A stretch of 64,000 nt of DNA from Leifsonia sp. fls2-241-R2A-40a (GCF_030209575.1 NZ_JARVRS010000001.1:2976001-3040000), one strand, 5' to 3'; numbered from the stretch's first letter, positions 25,466 to 37,130 are shown. Notes: generated from the letters alone by a model not told the origin. Numbers and translations: made by a program.

Positions 25466-25543
25466 GAGCCTCACCTTGCTGCTGCGCGATCCGGGCGGGA
25501 TGCCGCCCCACGTTCGGGAATCAGCCTATTGCACGCGCCGCGA

Positions 25544-26317
25544 TCACTGCAGGCTGAAGCTGTCGATGGTGGTCTTCACGGCGGGCGCGCCGTCGGTCTT
25601 TCCGCCTTCGACGCCCTTGTCCGTGACCTGCGTCTCCAGCTGATCGAGACCCGAGGTCACCTGCCCGATGACGGTGTAGCCGCCAGCCGAGTCCGCCGGG
25701 ATAGGGGTGTCCTTGTAGACGATGAAGAACTGGCTGCCCTGGCTCGAGGCCTTGTCGCTCTGGCGCGCCATGGCGATCGTCCCCGCCTTGTAGACGTTGT
25801 CCTTCGGTGCGTTCTCGATCGGTCCGTACTCGTAGCCAGGACCGCCCTGGCCATTGCCTTCGGGATCGCCGCACTGCAGGACGTAGAAGCCGCCGTTGGT
25901 CAGACGGTGACAGGTCAGTCCGTCGTAGAACTTCTTCTGCACCAGCGAAACGGTGGACGACACCGCCTGCGGGGCGGCTGCGCCATCGAGCGAGACCCCG
26001 AGCGGGATGCCGTTGATCGTCATCGTCCCGGTCCAGGTGCGGTCCTCGGCGAGCGTCTTCGGCGGGACGGCGCCGGCGGCTGCGGAGGGCGAGGCGGAGG
26101 CGGAGGCGGAGGCTTTGGCGGCGCCCGGGCCCGCGGAGAAGTAGAGGAGCTGCGTGCCGACCGCCAGAGCGACGATGACCAGGGCGGCGATTCCGGCCAC
26201 CCAGTTGTCACGCCTGCGGCGCTTGACCTTGTGCTCGTGCACGGTCTGCCGCGCCTGGTACGCCCGGAGGCGCTCGCGCGCCTGTCGCGCTTCGCGGTCG
26301 TTCTGCTTCGGTGCCAC
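25544..26317 (-). CDS. Membrane-anchored cyclophilin-type peptidyl-prolyl isomerase
   Basis: 257 residues from a GTG at 26317, chosen because GGAGG lies six bases upstream. A basic cytoplasmic N-terminus (KVKRRRRDN) precedes one transmembrane helix (WVAGIAALVIVALAVGTQL, about residues 38-58), an Ala/Ser linker, then a cyclophilin domain: FYDGLTCHRLTNGGFYVLQC, GTIAMAR and GSQFFIVYKD, the usual active-site neighbourhood. It should accelerate proline isomerisation of exported proteins at the outer membrane face. Downstream lies the DUF349 gene. Divergent from rarA across a 142-base gap. Confidence 0.9.
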   Translation of the reverse strand: MAPKQNDREARQARERLRAYQARQTVHEHKVKRRRRDNWVAGIAALVIVALAVGTQLLYFSAGPGAAKASASASASPSAAAGAVPPKTLAEDRTWTGTMTINGIPLGVSLDGAAAPQAVSSTVSLVQKKFYDGLTCHRLTNGGFYVLQCGDPEGNGQGGPGYEYGPIENAPKDNVYKAGTIAMARQSDKASSQGSQFFIVYKDTPIPADSAGGYTVIGQVTSGLDQLETQVTDKGVEGGKTDGAPAVKTTIDSFSLQ

Positions 26318-26447
26318 GTGTGTCCTCCGGCGATACGTACGGGGGGGAGTCCGCGAGGCCTGGCCCGCTGGATCATGGAGAACCCTATCCGCAGCCCCTA
26401 TGGACGACAAACCCGCCGCTCCCAGCTCGACTGTCGGTGGTGGCGAC

Positions 26448-26453
26448 TAGCCT
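26448..26453 (+). promoter_or_regulatory. Candidate -10 element of rarA (leaderless type)
   Basis: TAGCCT ends six bases before the GTG at 26460, a spacing that would start the mRNA at the start codon. No Shine-Dalgarno sequence precedes the GTG, which supports leaderless translation. Confidence 0.42.
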
Positions 26454-26459
26454 TGATAG

Positions 26460-27800
26460 GTGGTCGACGTGCAACCTGGGCTCCGCACCGGAGCGACTCC
26501 GCTCGCGGTGCGAATGCGCCCGAAGTCGCTCGACGAGGTGGCGGGGCAGCGGCATCTGCTCAAGCCGGGCTCTCCGCTGGTGGCGCTGGCCTCCGATAAA
26601 GACGGCCAGACGGGCTCCGTCTCGGTGATCCTGTGGGGTCCTCCGGGCACGGGCAAGACGACACTCGCGCAGGCGATCGCGCATTCGTCCGGCCGGCGCT
26701 TCGTCGAGCTGTCCGCCGTGACCGCGGGCGTCAAGGACGTCCGTCTGGTGATGGATGAGGCCCTCTCGACGCGCGATCTGTACGGCGTCTCGACCGTCCT
26801 CTTCCTCGACGAGATCCACCGCTTCACCAAGGCGCAGCAGGATGCGCTGCTCCCGGGCGTCGAGAACGGCTGGGTGATCCTGGTGGCGGCGACGACGGAG
26901 AACCCGTCCTTCTCGGTCATCTCGCCACTGCTCTCGCGCAGTCTGCTGCTCACCCTCGAGACGCTGAGCGACGACGACCTCGGCGTCGTGATCGACCGCG
27001 CGGTGACTGACGACCGCGGGCTCGGCGGTCAGTACACGGTGGAGCCGGAGGCCCGCGCCGTCCTCATCCGCCTCGCCTCGGGGGATGCGCGGCGCGCCTT
27101 GACCGCGCTGGAGGCGGCCTCGGTCACGGCCGCGTCCGCGACTCCGGCGACCTCCAAGAAGAAGCCGGTGATCACGGCCGAGCTGGTCGCCCAGGCCGTG
27201 GATCGCGCCCTGCTGCGCTACGACCGCAACGGCGATGAGCACTACGACGTGATCAGCGCGTTCATCAAGTCGGTGAGGGGCTCCGACGTCGACGCGTCGC
27301 TCCACTACCTCGCCCGGATGATCGAAGCGGGGGAGGACCCGCGCTTCATCGCGCGCCGCATCATCGTGCTCGCGTCGGAGGACATCGGGATGGCCGACCC
27401 GCAGGCGCTGGGCGTCGCGATCGCGGCTGCCGACGCCGTGCAGTACATCGGGATGCCGGAGGGGCGCATCCCGCTCGCCCAGGCCGTAGTGCACCTCGCG
27501 ACCGCGCCGAAATCGAACGCCTCTTACATGGCGCTGGATGCGGCGATCGCCGACGTCCGCGCCGGCAAGATCGGGCGCGTGCCCAAGCACCTCCGCGACG
27601 CCCACTACTCCGGGGCCAAGCGGCTCGGTCACGGCAAGGGCTACAAGTACCCGCACGACGACGCGCTCGGCGTGCTCGAACAGCAGTACCTGCCGGACGA
27701 GCTGACCGGCACGACCTACTACTCGCCGACCGAGCACGGCAATGAACGGGACGTGTCCGCGCGGCTAGCGAAGCTGCGTCGCATCGTGCGCGGACGGTGA
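26460..27800 (+). CDS. rarA: Replication-associated recombination ATPase RarA (MgsA)
   Basis: 446 residues from a GTG (another in-frame GTG lies at 26469). AAA+ ATPase of the clamp-loader type: [15 protein letters not shown], Walker [15 protein letters not shown] (about residue 61), Walker B FLDEIHRF (about residue 117), sensor 1 AATTENPSF and arginine finger LLSRSLLL. The C-terminal tetramerisation region has [17 protein letters not shown] and YKYPHDD. It acts at stalled replication forks. Monocistronic, between the divergent cyclophilin gene and the rpsD leader. Confidence 0.95.
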   Translation: MVDVQPGLRTGATPLAVRMRPKSLDEVAGQRHLLKPGSPLVALASDKDGQTGSVSVILWGPPGTGKTTLAQAIAHSSGRRFVELSAVTAGVKDVRLVMDEALSTRDLYGVSTVLFLDEIHRFTKAQQDALLPGVENGWVILVAATTENPSFSVISPLLSRSLLLTLETLSDDDLGVVIDRAVTDDRGLGGQYTVEPEARAVLIRLASGDARRALTALEAASVTAASATPATSKKKPVITAELVAQAVDRALLRYDRNGDEHYDVISAFIKSVRGSDVDASLHYLARMIEAGEDPRFIARRIIVLASEDIGMADPQALGVAIAAADAVQYIGMPEGRIPLAQAVVHLATAPKSNASYMALDAAIADVRAGKIGRVPKHLRDAHYSGAKRLGHGKGYKYPHDDALGVLEQQYLPDELTGTTYYSPTEHGNERDVSARLAKLRRIVRGR

Positions 27801-27811
27801 CGGCGATCTGT

Positions 27812-27817
27812 TAGACT
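27812..27817 (+). promoter_or_regulatory. Candidate -10 element of rpsD
   Basis: TAGACT lies 12 bases after the rarA stop and would start an mRNA with a leader of about 165 bases, unusually long for this window and carrying the structured element at 27910-27971. Confidence 0.42.
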
Positions 27818-27909
27818 TTCCGGGCCTAGAAGCGTGTTCGGGGTGCGGCTGCCGCGTCCACGGTTCGACGGGAACTGCCCTGTAGCCGGGCGTCCCTGGC
27901 GACAATCCC

Positions 27910-27971
27910 TCTCTCTGCGGGCGGCAACGCCGATACAAGCACGCATGCCCGCATCCACTACTTCAGAGAGA
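27910..27971 (+). promoter_or_regulatory. Structured leader before rpsD, candidate S4 autoregulation site
   Basis: Two nested complementary pairs: TCTCTCTG (27910-27917) with CAGAGAGA (27964-27971), and TGCGGGC (27916-27922) with GCCCGCA (27947-27953). They form a long stem with a 12-base bulge on the 3' side, ending seven bases before the ribosome site AAAGGA (27979-27984) and 17 before the GTG. A smaller stem-loop can form around 27871-27895. Ribosomal protein S4 represses its own mRNA through structured leaders in other bacteria; the same is inferred here. Confidence 0.5.
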
Positions 27972-27988
27972 AACTTCGAAAGGAAACC

Positions 27989-28612
27989 GTGTCTTCACGT
28001 TCCCGCAGCAAGACCCGCGAGTCGCGGGCCCTGGGCATCCCGCTCACCCCGAAGGCGGCGCGCTACATGGAGAAGCGCCCCTACGCTCCCGGTGAGCACG
28101 GCCGCACCAAGCGCAAGGCCGACTCGGACTACGCCGTTCGTCTGCGCGAGAAGCAGCGTCTGCGCGCCCAGTACGGCATTCGCGAGAAGCAGCTCCGCAT
28201 CGCGTTCGAGGAGGCCCGTCGCACCCAGGGTCTGACCGGTGAGAACCTGGTCGAGCTCCTCGAGATGCGTCTCGACGCGCTCGTGCTCCGCGCCGGCTTC
28301 GCCCGCACGATCACGCAGGCCCGCCAGTTCGTCGTGCACCGTCACATCATGGTCGACGGCCAGCTCGTCGACCGCCCGTCCTTCCGCGTGAAGCCGGGTC
28401 AGCTCATCCACGTCAAGACCCGCTCCGAGGGCACCGAGCCCTTCCAGGTGGCGGCCGCCGGCGGTCACCTCGACGTTCTGCCGAAGACCCCGGGCTACCT
28501 CGACGTCGAGATCGACAAGCTGCAGGCTCGCCTGGTGCGTCGCCCCAAGCGCGCCGAGGTCCCCGTGACCTGTGAGGTCCAGCTGGTCGTCGAGTACTAC
28601 GCGGCCCGCTAA
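27989..28612 (+). CDS. rpsD: 30S ribosomal protein S4
   Basis: Primary 16S rRNA-binding protein of the small subunit. 207 residues from a GTG with AAAGGA upstream. The family text SRSKTRESRALGIPLTPKAA, RPYAPGEHGR-type segment (RPYAPGEHGRTKRKADSD) and the S4 RNA-binding domain LEMRLDALVLRAGFARTITQ with ARQFVVHRHI are complete. It lacks the N-terminal zinc-finger cysteines of the C+ form, so it is a C-minus S4. It stands alone rather than in the alpha operon, as is usual in actinobacteria, and ends at a clear terminator. Confidence 0.97.
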   Translation: MSSRSRSKTRESRALGIPLTPKAARYMEKRPYAPGEHGRTKRKADSDYAVRLREKQRLRAQYGIREKQLRIAFEEARRTQGLTGENLVELLEMRLDALVLRAGFARTITQARQFVVHRHIMVDGQLVDRPSFRVKPGQLIHVKTRSEGTEPFQVAAAGGHLDVLPKTPGYLDVEIDKLQARLVRRPKRAEVPVTCEVQLVVEYYAAR

Positions 28613-28633
28613 GGCCCTCCAGTACGACCCGGA

Positions 28634-28662
28634 CGGGGTCGCGGCTTCGTGCCGCGGCCCCG
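28634..28662 (+). terminator. Intrinsic terminator after rpsD
   Basis: CGGGGTCGCGGC (28634-28645) pairs with GCCGCGGCCCCG (28651-28662) with one G-T wobble and a TTCGT loop, 22 bases after the rpsD stop, followed by TTTCTCGTT. This is the best intrinsic terminator seen in the window. Confidence 0.65.
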
Positions 28663-28692
28663 TTTCTCGTTCCCGTGGGACCCGCATACGGC

Positions 28693-28698
28693 TACGCT
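28693..28698 (+). promoter_or_regulatory. Candidate -10 element of the DUF948 gene
   Basis: TACGCT, 37 bases before the ATG at 28736 and after the rpsD terminator, is placed correctly to start a short leader carrying GGAAGGAG. Confidence 0.35.
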
Positions 28699-28735
28699 TG
28701 ACCGGTATGCCCGTCGCGGAATGGAAGGAGCCGAC

Positions 28736-29128
28736 ATGTCCGGTGGAGACATCGCAGGGTTGATCGCGGCCGTCGTGTTCGCGGTCCTCGTCGGCTTCAT
28801 CGCCATCCCGCTGATCAAACTGGGCCGCGTGCTCGATCAGACCCGCGCCTCCATCAAGGAGGCGAGCGACGGCATCACGCCGATCCTCGACGAGACGGCG
28901 ACCACGCTGCAGGAGACCAACAAGCAGCTCGCCCGCGTCGACGTCATCACCCGGAACGTCGCGGATGTGACCGGCAACGTGTCCTCCCTGGTTGCGCTGT
29001 TCGCGGCGACAGTCGGAGGCCCGCTGATCAAGCTGGCCGGGTTCAGCGCCGCGGCGCGGGCCGCGTTCCGGGCCGCCGGCGGCTTCGGTTCGCGCGCAGG
29101 TTCGGGACGCAAGCCCGCATCCCGGTAA
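28736..29128 (+). CDS. DUF948 family membrane protein
   Basis: 130 residues from the ATG at 28736, with GGAAGGAG five bases upstream. Residues about 6-28 are a transmembrane helix (IAGLIAAVVFAVLVGFIAIP), followed by an amphipathic helical stretch (LGRVLDQTRASIKEASDGI, TATTLQETNKQLARVDVI) typical of DUF948, and a glycine/arginine-rich tail. Members resemble Bacillus YtxG-like stress proteins; no activity is known. It precedes another small membrane protein and alaS, a conserved actinobacterial arrangement. Confidence 0.82.
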   Translation: MSGGDIAGLIAAVVFAVLVGFIAIPLIKLGRVLDQTRASIKEASDGITPILDETATTLQETNKQLARVDVITRNVADVTGNVSSLVALFAATVGGPLIKLAGFSAAARAAFRAAGGFGSRAGSGRKPASR

Positions 29129-29146
29129 GGGGTCGGCAGCTCGCAC

Positions 29147-29152
29147 TAGACT
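29147..29152 (+). promoter_or_regulatory. Candidate -10 element upstream of the small membrane protein/alaS
   Basis: TAGACT, identical to the hexamers proposed for rpsD, rpoZ and the HGxxPAAW gene, lies 56 bases before the ATG at 29208. No -35 is visible. Confidence 0.42.
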
Positions 29153-29207
29153 TGTCTCTCGTGCGCCGGCGCTCGCGCTCGGCGTCATCCAGAGAGGGAG
29201 GATCAGC

Positions 29208-29399
29208 ATGAAGAGTTTCCTGTGGCTGCTCGTCGGCGTCGCCATCGGCTTCGCCGTGGCCCACAAGGTCAACGAGACCCCCAAGGGTCGCGAATTCTTC
29301 AGCAACATCGACAAGAGGGCGCGCGACTTCGGGGATGCCGTGAGCGACGGCTACCGCCAGCGCGAGGCCGAGATCCGCTCGGCCATCCAGGGCGACTGA
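29208..29399 (+). CDS. Small single-helix membrane protein
   Basis: 63 residues from an ATG with GGGAGGA upstream. Residues 3-19 are a transmembrane or signal-anchor helix (FLWLLVGVAIGFAVAHK), followed by a charged helix with KGREFFSNIDKRARDFGDAV and REAEIRSAI. It belongs to a group of short proteins commonly found just upstream of alaS in actinobacteria; function unknown. It resembles the YtxH-like architecture: one helix plus a cytoplasmic amphipathic tail. alaS begins 42 bases downstream. Confidence 0.75.
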   Translation: MKSFLWLLVGVAIGFAVAHKVNETPKGREFFSNIDKRARDFGDAVSDGYRQREAEIRSAIQGD

Positions 29400-29441
29400 C
29401 GCCCTCCTCCTCACCCGTCAGACCTCGATCGACCGGAACCC

Positions 29442-32099
<2,658 letters not shown>

Positions 32100-32105
32100 C
32101 CCGGC

Positions 32106-32573
32106 GTGCGCAGCGGGGTGCGGCTCGGCATCGATGTCGGAAAGGTGCGGATCGGCGTGAGCCGCTCCGACCTGCACGGGATGCTGGCGACCCCGGTCGA
32201 GACGGTGGCTCGCTCCGAAGACGCTGCGGATCGGCGGCGCATCGCCGAGATCGTCGGTGAACTCGGAGCCTTCGAGGTTATCGTCGGACTGCCGTTGGCC
32301 CTTTCGGGCGCGCAGACGGCCTCCACGGCGGACGCGATCGGTTTCGCCGAGACGTTGGCCGCCGAGGTCGGCGTCCCGGTACGGCTGGTGGATGAACGCT
32401 TGTCCACCGTGTCCGCGACGCAGGCTCTGCGGGCATCCGGCAGGAACAGCAAGAAAGCGCGGCCGGTCGTGGATCAGGTCGCGGCCACGATCATTTTGCA
32501 GCACGCCCTCGATGCGGAACGCGCCACTGGCCGTCCGCCGGGTGACTCCGTCGAATCGAGCATTGGACACTAG
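32106..32573 (+). CDS. ruvX: RNase H-fold nuclease RuvX (YqgF), pre-16S rRNA processing
   Basis: 155 residues from a GTG six bases after alaS. RNase H-like features: LGIDVGKVRIGVSRSD with the first catalytic Asp (about residue 10), VIVGLPLALSG, RLVDERLSTVSA with Glu (about residue 97) and PVVDQVAATIIL with the last Asp. YqgF is implicated in 16S rRNA 5' end maturation and was first named as a putative Holliday junction resolvase. The order alaS-ruvX-mltG-aroE is widely conserved in actinobacteria. Confidence 0.92.
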   Translation: MRSGVRLGIDVGKVRIGVSRSDLHGMLATPVETVARSEDAADRRRIAEIVGELGAFEVIVGLPLALSGAQTASTADAIGFAETLAAEVGVPVRLVDERLSTVSATQALRASGRNSKKARPVVDQVAATIILQHALDAERATGRPPGDSVESSIGH

Positions 32574-32574
32574 C

Positions 32575-34134
32575 TTGTCTCAGAACCCCGAAGAGCGGCC
32601 AGAGCCGCCCGCCTTCCCGGCCGTCCACCGGCCGCAGGCTCCGCAGAGCCCGCCGCCGTCGCTTTCGACGCCGGCTGAGGGCCGTCCGCCGATGACGCGT
32701 CGCGAGGCCCGTGCGGCGCGCGAGGCGCAGGAGCAGGCGGGTCAGCTGCCCGCGGACGCATCCACGCCGGAGTCCCGTGGCCCCATCTCGTCGCCGACGC
32801 CGACGCAGGAGTCACCGGCTGATCGCGATGCTCTGGCGGGGCTGGACTTCGACGCCGTCCTCACCGGCCCGGTCGCCCAGGTGGCGGAGCCGGAACACGT
32901 GGGCGCAGCATCCCGGCGCGGGGTGGACGAGCGGGTGTCCTCGCACCATGACCAACCTGCGCGTAGTGTCTTCAGCGTGCTCGAGGACACCGAAGCCCAG
33001 GCCGCTCAGGATGAGAGCCCGCTCATCTGGCGGCAGCAGAACTATCTGTCGCACGAGGCGCCCCCCAAGAAGCGGCGCTGGGTCAAGCGGCTGATCGTCA
33101 CCATCGTCATCCTCGGCCTCCTCGGCGGGATGGCCGGAGGCGCGTACGCGATCTTCCAGCCCCAGATCGCCAAGGTGCAGAACGCCCTGTTCCCTCCGGA
33201 GAACGACTACAAGGGCAACGGCACCGGCGAGGTCATGTTCACCATCAAGTCGGGCGACGACGGCTCGTCGATCTCCGAAGCGCTGGCGAAGGCCGGCGTG
33301 GTGAAGACGTCCGACGCCTTCTACTCGCTGCTGCTCCGGCAGAAGCCTGAGGTGGAGTTCCAGCCCGGTGTCTTCAAGCTCGCCAAGCAGATGAGTGCGG
33401 CCGCTGCACTGGCTGCGCTGAAGGATCCGGCCTCCCGCGTCGAGAACACCGCGGTCATCCCCGAGGGGACGCCCGAGAAGGACATCCTGCAGACGGTGTC
33501 CGACGCCGCGAAGATCCCCCTGGCCGACCTGCAGGCGGCCGCGGCCAACCCCGCGGCCTACGGCCTCCCGGCGCAGGCGAAGTCGCTCGAGGGCTTCCTC
33601 TTCCCGGCGACGTACACCTTCGCGCCGGGCACGACGGCACAGCAGGCGATCAAGACGATGGTCGACCGGATGTTCCAGTCGCTGGACGAGGCGGGCGTCG
33701 CCCCCGCGGACCGCTGGAACAAGGTCATCCTCGCCTCGATCGTTCAGCGCGAGGCCGGGCTGAAGGACGACTATCCGAAGGTCGCCCGCGTCTTCCTCAA
33801 CCGTCTCGCCCAGGGCTGGGACCTGCAGTCCGATGCAACGGTCGCCTACGGCACGGGTCACACCGATCGCGTGACGACCACCGACGCCGAGCGCGCGGAC
33901 GCGGGTAACCCGTACAACACGTACGCGCACCCCGGGCTCCCCGTCGGCCCGATCTCGAACCCCGGCGATCTGGCGATCAATGCGGTGCAGCACCCTGCCG
34001 ACGGCACGTGGATGTACTTCGTGACCTGGAACCTGCAGACCGGAGAGACCATCTTCTCGACGACGCAGGCCGAGCACGACGCGGCGGTCGAGAAGTGGCA
34101 GCAGTGGATGAAGGACAACCCGAGCTATGGCTGA
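32575..34134 (+). CDS. mltG: Endolytic transglycosylase MltG
   Basis: Cleaves nascent peptidoglycan strands. 519 residues from a TTG two bases after ruvX; an ATG at 32692 is an alternative. The first 165 residues are a cytoplasmic, Pro/Ala/Glu-rich region (containing MTRREARAAREAQEQ), then basic KKRRWVKR and one transmembrane helix (about residues 170-192). The YceG domain follows, with LEGFLFPATYTF, the catalytic Glu in ASIVQREAG (about residue 396), LNRLAQGWDLQSDATVAYG and GLPVGPISNPG. The long cytoplasmic tail is typical of actinobacterial MltG. aroE begins inside its last codons. Confidence 0.93.
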   Translation: MSQNPEERPEPPAFPAVHRPQAPQSPPPSLSTPAEGRPPMTRREARAAREAQEQAGQLPADASTPESRGPISSPTPTQESPADRDALAGLDFDAVLTGPVAQVAEPEHVGAASRRGVDERVSSHHDQPARSVFSVLEDTEAQAAQDESPLIWRQQNYLSHEAPPKKRRWVKRLIVTIVILGLLGGMAGGAYAIFQPQIAKVQNALFPPENDYKGNGTGEVMFTIKSGDDGSSISEALAKAGVVKTSDAFYSLLLRQKPEVEFQPGVFKLAKQMSAAAALAALKDPASRVENTAVIPEGTPEKDILQTVSDAAKIPLADLQAAAANPAAYGLPAQAKSLEGFLFPATYTFAPGTTAQQAIKTMVDRMFQSLDEAGVAPADRWNKVILASIVQREAGLKDDYPKVARVFLNRLAQGWDLQSDATVAYGTGHTDRVTTTDAERADAGNPYNTYAHPGLPVGPISNPGDLAINAVQHPADGTWMYFVTWNLQTGETIFSTTQAEHDAAVEKWQQWMKDNPSYG

Positions 34135-35353
34135 GATCAGCGACCCCCGACCGGATGAGGACATCGCGGAGCCGGCCGTGCTCGAGGAGGACGCCGAGAC
34201 GCTGACCGACGCCGTGGATGACGCGGACGACGAGCCGGCGATCGAGGACGGCGTCTCGGAGGCGTCGGCGGAGGCATCCATCGCCGCGCTCGTGGATGCG
34301 GAGCGCGAGCGAGAGGCCGAAGAGGCCGCGGTCGAGGAGGCCGAGGCCGCCGTCGAGCGGGAAGAGCCGTTCGATGACGCAGACGTAGACGCAGAAGCCG
34401 CGCCTGCCCCCGCAACCGACACCCAACCGGCCGCGAAGCCCGCATCCAAGCGCGCACCGGCCAAGGCCGCATCCACCCCGCGCACGCCCAAGACACCCAG
34501 CCGTCGGCTCGCCGTGCTCGGGTCGCCGATCGAGCACTCGCGGTCGCCGGAGCTCCACCGGGCGGCGTACGACGCGCTCGGGCTGGACTGGTCGTACGAG
34601 GCCGTCGACGTCACCGAAGAAGCCCTGCCGGACTTCGTGGCCGGGCTCGGCCCCGAATGGCGCGGGCTGTCGCTGACGATGCCGCTGAAGAAGGCCGTGC
34701 TCCCGCTGCTCGCGGAGACCGACCGGATCGCGCAGCAGACGGGCGGCGCCAACACCGTGCTGCTGGACGGCGAGAACTTGCGCGGTTTCAACACGGATGT
34801 GGCGGGCATCGTCCGCGCACTCGAGGCGGCCGGCCTCGAGCAGGTCCGCTATGCGCACATCCTGGGCGGGGGAGCGACCGCGGCGTCCGCGCTCGTCGCC
34901 GCCGCCGAGTTGGGGGCCGAACGCGTCGACGTCCACGTGCGCGACCTGTCGCGCAGCGCCTGGATCGAACCGCTGGCGAACGACCTCGGGCTGCGCGTCC
35001 GGATCCGCCCGTTCTCACAGGCCGACCGCTCGCTCGACGTTCCCGAGCTGGTTATGAGCACGCTCCCGGGCGGCACGATCACGGAGGCGGTCTACACCGA
35101 CTCGACGCGGCGCCGCTCGGTGCTGTTCGACGTCGCGTACGAGCCGTGGCCGACGCCGCTCGCCCGTCAGTGGGAGGCCGTCGGCGGCAGCGTCGTCTCC
35201 GGCCTCGCGATGCTGGTGCACCAGGCGTTGCTGCAGGTGCGGGTGTTCGTCTCGGGTGATCCGCTCCAGCCGCTGCAGGACGAGTCCGAGGTGCTCGCCG
35301 CCATGCAGGAGGCGGTCGGCATCGACGACCAGGGCGCGGCGCTCGAGGACTGA
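34127..35353 (+). CDS. aroE: Shikimate dehydrogenase with a long acidic N-terminal extension
   Basis: Reduces 3-dehydroshikimate to shikimate with NADPH. 408 residues, about 125 more than usual. Residues 1-92 are strongly acidic (Glu/Asp/Ala), residues 93-126 a Pro/Ala/Lys linker (KPASKRAPAKAAS). The core starts at RRLAVLGSPIEHSRSPELH, with shikimate-binding Ser138/Ser140, catalytic Lys near 188 in LTMPLKKA, Asp224 in GFNTDVAG and the nucleotide loop GGGATAASA. The ATG overlaps the mltG stop by eight bases; internal GTGs could give a shorter form. Core residues are intact, so the enzyme should work. Confidence 0.9.
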   Translation: MAEISDPRPDEDIAEPAVLEEDAETLTDAVDDADDEPAIEDGVSEASAEASIAALVDAEREREAEEAAVEEAEAAVEREEPFDDADVDAEAAPAPATDTQPAAKPASKRAPAKAASTPRTPKTPSRRLAVLGSPIEHSRSPELHRAAYDALGLDWSYEAVDVTEEALPDFVAGLGPEWRGLSLTMPLKKAVLPLLAETDRIAQQTGGANTVLLDGENLRGFNTDVAGIVRALEAAGLEQVRYAHILGGGATAASALVAAAELGAERVDVHVRDLSRSAWIEPLANDLGLRVRIRPFSQADRSLDVPELVMSTLPGGTITEAVYTDSTRRRSVLFDVAYEPWPTPLARQWEAVGGSVVSGLAMLVHQALLQVRVFVSGDPLQPLQDESEVLAAMQEAVGIDDQGAALED

Positions 35354-35380
35354 CCGGCGAGGCGCTCCACCGCGCTGTGC

Positions 35381-35386
35381 CAGAAT
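35381..35386 (+). promoter_or_regulatory. Candidate -10 element of aroC (leaderless type)
   Basis: CAGAAT ends six bases before the aroC ATG at 35393, the same spacing as at rarA, rpe and hisE. The gap after aroE is 39 bases and has no ribosome site. Confidence 0.36.
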
Positions 35387-35392
35387 CGAAGA

Positions 35393-36601
35393 ATGCTTCG
35401 TTGGCTCACGGCCGGGGAATCCCACGGCCCCGAACTCATCGCCGTCCTGGAGGGTCTTCCCGCCGGAGTCCCGGTGTCGCTCGACGCGATCCGCGCCGAT
35501 CTGGCGCGCCGCAAGCTCGGCTACGGCCGCGGAGCGCGCATGAAGTTCGAGCAGGATGCGCTGGACGTCTCCGGCGGCGTGCGCCACGGCTTCAGCCTCG
35601 GCAGCCCGATCGCGCTGCGCATCGGCAACACCGAGTGGCCCAAATGGGTCGATGTGATGAGCGCCGAGCCGGTCGACCCGGAGGTGCTGAGCTCCGGTCG
35701 CGGCGCCGCACTCACGCGTCCCCGCCCGGGCCACGCCGACCTCGTCGGGATGCAGAAGTACGGCTTCGACGAGGCGCGACCCATCCTGGAGCGCGCGAGC
35801 GCCCGTGAGACCGCGGCCCGCGTCTCCCTGGGGGCCGTCGCCCGATCGTTCCTGAACGAGCTGGGTATCACGCTCGTGAGCCACACGCTCTCCATCGGCC
35901 CTGTCCGCGTGCCCGAGGATGCGCCGCTCCCGCTCCCGTCCGATGTCGACACCCTCGACGCCGATCCGCTGCGCTGCTTCGACCCCGCGACGTCCGAGCG
36001 GATGGTCGCCGAGGTGGATGCCGCGCACAAGGACGGCGACACGCTCGGCGGCGTCGTCGAGGTGCTGGCGTACGGCCTCCCGCCGGGACTCGGCTCCCAC
36101 GTGCACTGGGACCGCAAGCTGGATGCGCAGCTCGCGGCCGCGCTGATGGGCATCCAGGCGATCAAGGGCGTCGAGATCGGTGACGGCTTCCTGACGACCA
36201 CCCGCCGCGGTTCGGAGGCGCACGACGAGCTGCTCGCCGAGGACGGCACCATCGTGCGCACCAGCGACAAGGCCGGTGGCACCGAGGGCGGCATGAGCAC
36301 GGGCGGCGTCTTGCGCGTCCGCGCCGGCATGAAGCCGATCGCAACGGTCCCGCGCGCGCTGCGCACGATCGATGTGGCGACCAGCGAGGCGGCCCCGGCG
36401 CACCACCAGCGCTCCGACGTCTGTGCTGTGCCCGCGGCCGGTGTGGTCGCCGAGGCGATGGTCGCCCTGGTGCTCGCGAACGCGGTGCTCGAGAAGTTCG
36501 GCGGCGACTCGGTGGCCGAGACCGCGCGCAACCTGCACGCGTACCTCGACAGCATCCCGCAGAACCTCACCACGGAGCGCCTCAGCGCTCCGTACGCCTG
36601 A
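35393..36601 (+). CDS. aroC: Chorismate synthase
   Basis: Last step of the shikimate pathway: EPSP to chorismate, needing reduced FMN. 402 residues. Signatures: [19 protein letters not shown] at the N-terminus, [22 protein letters not shown]-type region (seen as [12 protein letters not shown] and [13 protein letters not shown]), [29 protein letters not shown], and the C-terminal [11 protein letters not shown]. All expected motifs are present. aroK follows after four bases, so aroC-aroK-aroB are one unit. Confidence 0.97.
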   Translation: MLRWLTAGESHGPELIAVLEGLPAGVPVSLDAIRADLARRKLGYGRGARMKFEQDALDVSGGVRHGFSLGSPIALRIGNTEWPKWVDVMSAEPVDPEVLSSGRGAALTRPRPGHADLVGMQKYGFDEARPILERASARETAARVSLGAVARSFLNELGITLVSHTLSIGPVRVPEDAPLPLPSDVDTLDADPLRCFDPATSERMVAEVDAAHKDGDTLGGVVEVLAYGLPPGLGSHVHWDRKLDAQLAAALMGIQAIKGVEIGDGFLTTTRRGSEAHDELLAEDGTIVRTSDKAGGTEGGMSTGGVLRVRAGMKPIATVPRALRTIDVATSEAAPAHHQRSDVCAVPAAGVVAEAMVALVLANAVLEKFGGDSVAETARNLHAYLDSIPQNLTTERLSAPYA

Positions 36602-36605
36602 CGCC

Positions 36606-37130
36606 GTGCCGCAGGAGAGCATCGCGCAGACCATCGCGCTGATCGGGCCGCCGGCCGCGGGCAAGTCCCGGGTCGGCAAGCGCCTCGCCAAGCTGCTCCA
36701 TGTGCCGTTCATCGACACCGACGCCGTCGTGGTGTCCGAGCACGGGCCGATCGCCGACATCTTCGCGGAGCACGGGGAGCCGTACTTCCGCGAGCGGGAG
36801 CGCATCGCCGTCGCTGCGGCGCTGCGCCGTCCGGGCGTGGTGTCGCTCGGCGGCGGCGCCGTCCTCGACCCGGAGACGCAGGCCGATCTGGCCGCAACGC
36901 GGGTCGTCCTGCTCACCGTGCGCGCCGAGGCGATCGCCCGGCGCATCACGAACGGCAAACGCCCCCTGATCACGGACCTCGAGTCGTGGAAACGCCTCGT
37001 CGACGCCCGCAGCGACCTCTACAACTCGCTCGCCGACTACACGGCGGACACCTCGACCCGGCCGATCGACACGATCGTGCAGGAGATCGCGGCATGGGTC
37101 GAGGGCACCCAGAAAGAAGGACACGCATGA
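36606..37130 (+). CDS. aroK: Shikimate kinase
   Basis: Phosphorylates shikimate with ATP. 174 residues from the GTG four bases after aroC. Walker A GPPAAGKSRVG (about residues 14-24), shikimate-binding Asp in FIDTDAVVV, Arg in EPYFRERE and GGGAVLD are visible; the LID region has NGKRPLI. Length fits. The stop overlaps the aroB ATG by four bases. Confidence 0.95.
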   Translation: MPQESIAQTIALIGPPAAGKSRVGKRLAKLLHVPFIDTDAVVVSEHGPIADIFAEHGEPYFRERERIAVAAALRRPGVVSLGGGAVLDPETQADLAATRVVLLTVRAEAIARRITNGKRPLITDLESWKRLVDARSDLYNSLADYTADTSTRPIDTIVQEIAAWVEGTQKEGHA

